Under the pieces are notes generated by a model, which did not search any database, was not told where the DNA came from, and saw only the letters and a program-made list of their open reading frames with translations. A DNA stretch of 19,183 bases from Candidatus Blautia intestinipullorum. Lineage in GTDB: Bacteria > Bacillota > Clostridia > Lachnospirales > Lachnospiraceae. Each line of letters opens with the position of its first letter. Positions within the stretch are counted from its first letter, which is position 1. Positions 15,224-19,183 of this stretch are shown one piece after another. Location: positions 1-19,183 of the forward strand of contig DWVA01000053.1 of NCBI GenBank assembly GCA_019120475.1, in the 5' to 3' direction. A program made the position numbers and the translations under genes.

Positions 15224-16681
15224 ATGATAAAAATAAAAAAACGTCGGAAAACACGGGCGTTTGATACAGATTCGAGGGATACTGTGAAGAATAAATTAGA
15301 AGATTTTAAAAGATTTATTATATTTTGTCTGGCGAGCCTTGCGGTGATCGCCCAGACAGCAGTTTTCGCCTATGTCTGGTACGACTTTTACAGAGGGCTT
15401 ATCTTTGCTCCCTTCTGGCGAAAAGGAAACTGGGTCCTGATTGCCATCTATGCCCTGATCAATGTGCTGTTTTCCACCTTTTATGGAGGACTCAGGGTAG
15501 GATATCTGAAGCGGATAGATGTATTTTATTCAATGATCCTTGCCGCTATATGCACCAATGTGGTGACGTATTTCCAGATCACCCTGATCAACCGCTGGTT
15601 TCTGGATCCGTGGCCTATGGTGGAGATGACGCTGGTTCAGTTTGTTGTCATTGTAATATGGATATTCGGCTCCAGATTCATCTATTCCCGGCTGTATCAG
15701 GCCAGGAAACTGCTGGTGATCTATGGGGACAGGGATCCCGGCGATCTGATACAGAAGATGAATTCCCGCCGGGATAAATATAACATCAGCGGAAAAGTAC
15801 ACATTGACATAGGAGAAAAAGAGATCCACAAGATGATGAGGAATTATGACGGCGTTATTATCTGGGATCTGCCTTCCAATATCCGGAACAAATATCTGAA
15901 ATACTGCTTCGCGCACTCCATACGCTGTTATCTGAGCCCGAAGATCTCTGACGTGATCCTGATGGGAAGCGAAAGAATCCATCTTTTTGATACGCCTCTT
16001 CTTGTGGCGAAAAATATGGGCCTGTCCATTGAGCAGAGGGCGGCGAAAAGGCTCCTTGATATCGTGGTGTCCGGTATCGGTATTATTGTTTCATCGCCTT
16101 TGATGCTGATAATTTCTCTCTGCGTGAAACTGTACGACGGAGGCCCGGTGTTTTATTTCCAGGACCGGCTGACTCTGGGAGGAAAACCTTTCAAAATATG
16201 CAAATTCCGGAGCATGAGGGTGGATTCTGAGAAGAACGGCGCCCGTCTGGCATCCAAACATGATTCCAGGATCACTCCGGTGGGAAGAGTTCTCAGGGAT
16301 CTTCATCTGGACGAACTTCCCCAGCTTTTCAATGTGTTTATCGGGGACATGTCTCTGGTAGGCCCCCGTCCGGAACGCCAGACGATCATGCGGGAATACA
16401 GAAGAGAGCTTCCGGAATTTTACTATCGCTTAAAGGTAAAGGCGGGGCTGACAGGATACGCCCAGGTATATGGAAAATACAACACAACGCCTTATGATAA
16501 GCTGAAACTGGATCTGTTCTATATAGAAAATTATTCCTTCTTCCTGGATCTGAAGCTTCTTTTAATGACTGTGAAAATTTTCTTCCAGAAAGAGGTGTCC
16601 GAGGGTGTGGATGATAATCAGAGAAACGCACTGAAGGATTCTGTGGAGGATCTGACTGCAGAAACAGAAAAGGAAAAATAA
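15224..16681 (+). CDS. Polyprenyl-phosphate sugar-1-phosphate transferase (exopolysaccharide initiating enzyme)
   Basis: Membrane enzyme that moves a sugar-1-phosphate from a nucleotide sugar to undecaprenyl phosphate, beginning synthesis of a surface polysaccharide. The 485-residue protein has four N-terminal membrane helices (about 31-53, 69-89, 99-121, 135-153), a soluble nucleotide-binding-like middle region (about 160-265), a further hydrophobic segment (about 275-301), and the catalytic bacterial sugar transferase domain with KFRSMR (327-332), DELPQ (363-367) and GPRP (380-383). The C-terminus ends in an acidic tail. Start at 15224 because an in-frame stop lies at 15215; the AGAGG ribosome site is unusually close, two to three bases from ATG. 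Which sugar it uses cannot be told. It stands alone on its strand. Confidence 0.9.
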   Translation: MIKIKKRRKTRAFDTDSRDTVKNKLEDFKRFIIFCLASLAVIAQTAVFAYVWYDFYRGLIFAPFWRKGNWVLIAIYALINVLFSTFYGGLRVGYLKRIDVFYSMILAAICTNVVTYFQITLINRWFLDPWPMVEMTLVQFVVIVIWIFGSRFIYSRLYQARKLLVIYGDRDPGDLIQKMNSRRDKYNISGKVHIDIGEKEIHKMMRNYDGVIIWDLPSNIRNKYLKYCFAHSIRCYLSPKISDVILMGSERIHLFDTPLLVAKNMGLSIEQRAAKRLLDIVVSGIGIIVSSPLMLIISLCVKLYDGGPVFYFQDRLTLGGKPFKICKFRSMRVDSEKNGARLASKHDSRITPVGRVLRDLHLDELPQLFNVFIGDMSLVGPRPERQTIMREYRRELPEFYYRLKVKAGLTGYAQVYGKYNTTPYDKLKLDLFYIENYSFFLDLKLLLMTVKIFFQKEVSEGVDDNQRNALKDSVEDLTAETEKEK

Positions 16682-16728
16682 TGACAGGCCCGCCGGAAAG
16701 ACTGCAGGCGGGGAAAGCCGATAACGAT

Positions 16729-16774
16729 AAAAACGCTTCGATATCCCAATATAACGGATGCCGAAGCGTTTTTT
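16729..16774. terminator. Bidirectional terminator between convergent polysaccharide genes
   Basis: AAAAACGCTTCG (16729-16740) pairs perfectly with CGAAGCGTTTTT (16762-16773), and ATCC (16743-16746) with GGAT (16756-16759) extends it inside. The T run on the right serves the + strand gene and the A run on the left becomes a T run for the minus strand ATPase gene. It lies 47 bases past one stop codon and just past the other. Confidence 0.92.
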
Positions 16775-16781
16775 GAATCTG

Positions 16782-17519
16782 TTAATTATTTTCCATGAAG
16801 TTTACATATTCATCCAGAACAGGTCCGGGCTCGCCGATGCGCTTGATCTGGCCGTCGTGCATCCACATTACTGTATCGCAGAGCTCTTTAAGAGTTTCGA
16901 TACTGTGAGATACGATGACAACCGTCCGGTCTTCATTGGAAATAAGACTTTTCATTTTATTGTAGCTTTTTTTCTTGAACTTCTGATCGCCTACGCTTAA
17001 TACTTCATCGATCAGCATAATATCTGTTTCCAGAATGGCGGTAATGGAAAAAGCAAGTTTGGAATACATACCGCTGGAATATGTCCGCACAGGCATGTCG
17101 ATGAATTCGCCCAGTTCTGCAAATTCCACGATCTCCGGCTCCTTCGCCCGAACTTCTTCTTCGGAGAAGCCAAGAAGCATACCGGAGAGAATGATGTTTT
17201 CCCGTCCTGTCATTTCCCTCTGGAAGCCTACGCCGATGGACAGAAGAGAAATACTGTGGCCCTTCAGGTCGATGGTGCCGCTGTCAGGTGAGAAAATCCC
17301 GGCCAGGGCATTCAGTGTTGTGGACTTGCCGCTGCCGTTCTTTCCGATAATCCCGAGAATTTCTCCCTGCCTCACATAGAAGGAGATCCCTTTTACCGCA
17401 ACGAACCGGTCTACAGACCGCCGTTTGAAACTCAAAAGACTTTTCTTAATAGAAGTTTTTTTCAGATTCTGGTAACTGATGACAAGATCCGTTACCTCGA
17501 TCGCATGTTTTTCTTCCAT
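16782..17519 (-). CDS. ATPase of a polysaccharide ABC exporter (Wzt/TagH family, short form)
   Basis: The 245-residue cytoplasmic ATPase should power the membrane protein encoded just upstream. It has Walker A GKNGSGKS (59-66), a family-style signature TYSSGMYSKLAFS (147-158), Walker B LIDE (169-172) followed by VLSVGDQKF, and the switch histidine His205 in VSHS. The insertion SISLLSIGVGFQREMTGREN after Walker A is typical of exporters for O-antigen, capsule and teichoic acid. It ends at YVNFMENN, so the extra C-terminal substrate-binding domain of some Wzt proteins is absent. AAGGAGG precedes the ATG at 17519. The neighbours suggest a wall or capsule polymer; the exact polymer is unknown. 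Confidence 0.92.
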   Translation of the reverse strand: MEEKHAIEVTDLVISYQNLKKTSIKKSLLSFKRRSVDRFVAVKGISFYVRQGEILGIIGKNGSGKSTTLNALAGIFSPDSGTIDLKGHSISLLSIGVGFQREMTGRENIILSGMLLGFSEEEVRAKEPEIVEFAELGEFIDMPVRTYSSGMYSKLAFSITAILETDIMLIDEVLSVGDQKFKKKSYNKMKSLISNEDRTVVIVSHSIETLKELCDTVMWMHDGQIKRIGEPGPVLDEYVNFMENN

Positions 17520-17576
17520 ATATTATAATCCTCCTTATTGCCCGTTTTGCGGGCCTTCAGGCATTTTCCTGATACA

Positions 17577-18362
17577 TCAGATCACTTTGACATAGCTGTT
17601 TTCGTTTTTGTAGATCTTGCGGACGCCCAGGATACTGATAACAAGTCCCACCAGGAACCAGATCAGAAGCAGAGGCAGGTCCGGCGTTTTTTCATAGATC
17701 ACGCAGTCCCTCATAGCAGTAAGAAGGAAAGCGATGGGATTTCCCTTTCCGATATAACTGTTGTATGGGGCAGGCAGGCGGTCCATAACGCTCCAGAACA
17801 CACCGGTCAGATAAAACAAAAGCCGGAGAGCGATATTCAGCACATTGGACAGATCTTCCACAAACACGCCGTAATGCAGCAGAAAGCATCCCAGTCCGAA
17901 AACCACTACAAAAAGAGTGATCAGGATCGGAATAAAAAATAAGATGTTCCAGGTGATCGGCACTCTCCATACGATCAGCATGGCAACGACGATCAGAAGA
18001 GAAATGAACATCTTAAAACCGTTGACTCCCATTTTGATGATCAGAAGGATAAATTTCGGTATATAAACCTTGGAGACAATGGCCTTGTTGTTTTTGATGA
18101 CACGTACGCTCTGCATCAGACATTTGTTAAAGAAGTCCCACAGCGTAATTCCGATAAAGACGAAAATTGCGAAATACTGTTCGGTGGACTTGAACACATA
18201 ACCGAACATAAATACATAAATCAACATGAAGCAAAGCGGGTCCAGTATCCACCACAGCCAGTTCAGGTAAGAATTGGCAATTTCGGATTTTAACTGCGCC
18301 TTGGAAGAATAAATGGCATACTTCCAGTACTTCTTCATGTCATCCATGAATCTTTTTAACAT
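17577..18362 (-). CDS. ABC-2 type permease of a polysaccharide exporter (Wzm/TagG family)
   Basis: A 261-residue membrane protein with about six hydrophobic helices (for example WWILDPLCFMLIYVFMFGYV, ILLIIKMGVNGFKMFISLLI, ILFFIPILITLFVVVFGLGC), an amphipathic N-terminus and the arrangement of ABC-2 polysaccharide export permeases, in which the C-terminal region has NPIAFLLTAMRDCVIY. With the ATPase that follows it would move a lipid-linked glycan across the membrane. I chose ATG at 18362, which has GGAG eight bases upstream, over the in-frame ATG at 18383, which has none. The 57-base gap to the ATPase gene holds two small hairpins (GCCCG/CGGGC at 17540-17554 and TCAGG/CCTGA at 17557-17572). 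Confidence 0.9.
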   Translation of the reverse strand: MLKRFMDDMKKYWKYAIYSSKAQLKSEIANSYLNWLWWILDPLCFMLIYVFMFGYVFKSTEQYFAIFVFIGITLWDFFNKCLMQSVRVIKNNKAIVSKVYIPKFILLIIKMGVNGFKMFISLLIVVAMLIVWRVPITWNILFFIPILITLFVVVFGLGCFLLHYGVFVEDLSNVLNIALRLLFYLTGVFWSVMDRLPAPYNSYIGKGNPIAFLLTAMRDCVIYEKTPDLPLLLIWFLVGLVISILGVRKIYKNENSYVKVI

Positions 18363-18406
18363 AAAATCCGCTCCTGTATTCATTATTCATATAATTAACA
18401 TTTCTT

Positions 18407-18435
18407 ATAATACACTACCCATTCTGGGTTGACAA
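18407..18435 (-). promoter_or_regulatory. Predicted promoter of the polysaccharide exporter genes with a palindrome in the spacer
   Basis: On the minus strand TTGTCA (complement of 18430-18435) and TATTAT (complement of 18407-18412), each five of six, lie 17 bases apart. The spacer contains ACCCA (18417-18421), TTC, TGGGT (18425-18429), a perfect inverted repeat placed where a repressor would block polymerase. The promoter is well formed; the operator role is inference. Confidence 0.65.
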
Positions 18436-18505
18436 GGGAAATTTGCGGATTTGCAGGAAGTATTTTGGCGGAGTGTGGAAGAATGCCGTGATTTAGGAAG
18501 GAAAG

Positions 18506-18571
18506 CGGCGGTGCAGACGCGGAAAACACAATGTTCCGGGTTTCCAGAGAAACCGGCGTAAAACGCCGCCG
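18506..18571 (+). other. GC-rich stretch with nested inverted repeats, possible structured RNA or spacer element
   Basis: This lies in the 356-base divergent spacer 18363-18718, which has no gene I can support. CGGCGG (18506-18511) can pair with CCGCCG (18566-18571), enclosing a hairpin at 18536-18556 (GTTTC/GAAAC plus CCG/CGG around a CAGA loop) that overlaps a second hairpin GGCGT-AAA-ACGCC (18555-18567). It sits upstream of both predicted promoters, so it is not part of either mRNA leader. No promoter for a separate RNA was recognised. Confidence 0.3.
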
Positions 18572-18598
18572 ATAACAGGAGAATTTCGCGGAAAAGGC

Positions 18599-18628
18599 TT
18601 GACTTATCCGGGGGTTCTGTGCTAAACT
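18599..18628 (+). promoter_or_regulatory. Predicted promoter of rpmG-secE-nusG
   Basis: TTGACT (18599-18604, five of six) and TAAACT (18623-18628, four of six) are 18 bases apart. Transcription would begin near 18635, leaving an approximately 85-base leader before rpmG. Confidence 0.65.
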
Positions 18629-18649
18629 GGACAAGCGACATGGAAGTTG

Positions 18650-18688
18650 GGTCTTTTTTTTATGCCCGAAATCAGGCGGAAGAAGACC
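18650..18688 (+). other. Leader hairpin upstream of rpmG
   Basis: GGTC at 18650-18653 pairs with GACC at 18685-18688. The stem continues through the eight-T run against GGAAGAA with some G-U pairs, then GCC (18664-18666) with GGC (18675-18677). About eleven outer pairs form. It lies between the predicted start of transcription and the rpmG ribosome site, so it could affect translation or stability of this ribosomal protein mRNA. Confidence 0.4.
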
Positions 18689-18718
18689 ATGCAAATGAAA
18701 ACACTGGAGGTGGAAGTT

Positions 18719-18868
18719 GTGCGCGTTAAGATTACATTGGCTTGTACGGAGTGCAAACAGCGTAACTACAATATGACCAAGGAAAAGAAAAACCATCCTG
18801 AGCGTATGGAGACCAAGAAATATTGTAAGTTCTGCCATAGACACACTCTGCACAAGGAAACGAAGTAA
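18719..18868 (+). CDS. rpmG: 50S ribosomal protein L33
   Basis: A 49-residue protein of the large ribosomal subunit, the usual L33 length. It keeps the four cysteines of the zinc-binding form: Cys9 and Cys12 in CTEC, Cys36 and Cys39 in CKFC. The frame stays open upstream with several ATG codons (18662, 18689, 18695), but the conserved start MRVKITLACTEC corresponds to GTG at 18719, which has GGAGGTG at 18706-18712 at ideal distance; none of the ATGs has one. First gene of the operon, 25 bases before secE, the usual order in Firmicutes. Confidence 0.95.
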   Translation: MRVKITLACTECKQRNYNMTKEKKNHPERMETKKYCKFCHRHTLHKETK

Positions 18869-18893
18869 TCACAGAGATTGTGAGGTTTAGACT

Positions 18894-19103
18894 ATGCAGG
18901 AGAAAGTAAAATCTACTGGCAAACGTCAGAAGAAAAACTGGTTTCAGGGACTTCGATCGGAATTCAAGAAGATTGTATGGACTGACAGGCCAACCCTGGC
19001 AAAACAGACAGTAGCTGTGACAGTGATTACAATTATTCTGGCTGTGATGATCAGCATTATGGATTCAGCTATTCTGGAAGGTATTAATCTTTTAATGAAA
19101 TAA
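18894..19103 (+). CDS. secE: Preprotein translocase subunit SecE
   Basis: SecE is the small essential subunit of the SecYEG channel. The 69-residue product is the short, single-helix form of Gram-positives: a basic amphipathic segment with the conserved EFKKIVWTDRPTLAKQT (about 23-39), followed by one membrane helix (about 41-61). A TGAGGT ribosome site precedes the ATG by seven bases. It is 16 bases before nusG, the universal secE-nusG arrangement. Confidence 0.95.
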   Translation: MQEKVKSTGKRQKKNWFQGLRSEFKKIVWTDRPTLAKQTVAVTVITIILAVMISIMDSAILEGINLLMK

Positions 19104-19119
19104 GGATAACGGTGATTGT

Positions 19120-19183
19120 ATGTCAGAAGCGAAATGGTATGTTGTTCATACTTATTCCGGGTATGAAAACAAAGTAAAAGCCA
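19120..19183 (+). CDS. nusG: Transcription antitermination factor NusG, N-terminus (partial)
   Basis: Only the first 21 residues are in the window. They read MSEAKWYVVHTYSGYENKVK and onward, the characteristic start of the NusG N-terminal domain that binds RNA polymerase. GGTGAT at 19111-19116 is a modest ribosome site. The gene runs past the window end. Its position after secE supports the call; ribosomal protein genes rplK and rplA would be expected next. Confidence 0.95.
   Translation, partial: MSEAKWYVVHTYSGYENKVKA

Noticed and set aside
16758..17379. + strand frames (80 and 114 codons) opposite the exporter ATPase
   Set aside because: Antisense to a gene with complete Walker and signature motifs; no independent support.
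18395..18853. 152-codon minus strand frame across the spacer and rpmG
   Set aside because: It covers rpmG and its promoter antisense, has no ribosome site and no recognisable features.

Overview
The window comes from the chromosome of a low-to-mid GC Gram-positive anaerobe of the Clostridia, most likely a Lachnospiraceae (Blautia/Dorea/Clostridium cluster XIVa type). This rests on gene order (fabK-fabD-fabG-fabF-accB-fabZ-accC-accDA), a fused AccD-AccA, a glgC/glgD pair, strong AGGAGG-type ribosome binding sites and the style of the ABC exporter pair. The genus is inference. No rRNA, tRNA, CRISPR array, insertion sequence, phage gene or obvious pseudogene was seen.

Region 1 (1-7103) is the distal part of a type II fatty acid synthesis operon on the + strand. 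It runs from the tail of a probable fabK through fabD, fabG, fabF, accB, fabZ and accC to a single gene encoding AccD fused to AccA. Genes overlap or are separated by a few bases, except for a 39-base gap before fabG, and the operon ends at a strong intrinsic terminator. It supplies all parts of acetyl-CoA carboxylase (biotin carrier, biotin carboxylase, carboxyltransferase) together with malonyl-CoA loading, condensation, ketoreduction and dehydration.

Region 2 (7104-10960) is a two-gene heterodimeric ABC exporter. Its predicted promoter carries a perfect palindrome over the -35 box. The first subunit has degenerate catalytic residues and the second has canonical ones.

Region 3 (10961-12670) is a single gene for a secreted beta-helix-like protein of unknown function, preceded by a leader with repeated TCTGTG elements and followed by a bidirectional terminator.

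Region 4 (12677-15003, minus strand) is the glycogen pair glgC-glgD, ADP-glucose pyrophosphorylase and its non-catalytic paralogue, with its promoter in an AT-rich divergent spacer.

Region 5 (15178-18435) holds surface-polysaccharide genes: a + strand polyprenyl-phosphate sugar transferase, then a convergent minus-strand ABC-2 exporter (permease and ATPase) of the Wzm/Wzt or TagG/TagH kind. A bidirectional terminator separates them. The three proteins could initiate and export a wall polymer, although the rest of such a pathway is not in the window.

Region 6 (18436-19183) is a spacer with predicted secondary structure and the start of the rpmG-secE-nusG operon (ribosomal protein L33, translocase subunit, transcription factor), cut by the window end inside nusG.

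Most of the window is core metabolism. I found no convincing new multi-gene system. The least explained items are the secreted beta-helix protein with its possible operator repeats, the palindromic operator of the ABC exporter, and the structured spacer before rpmG.
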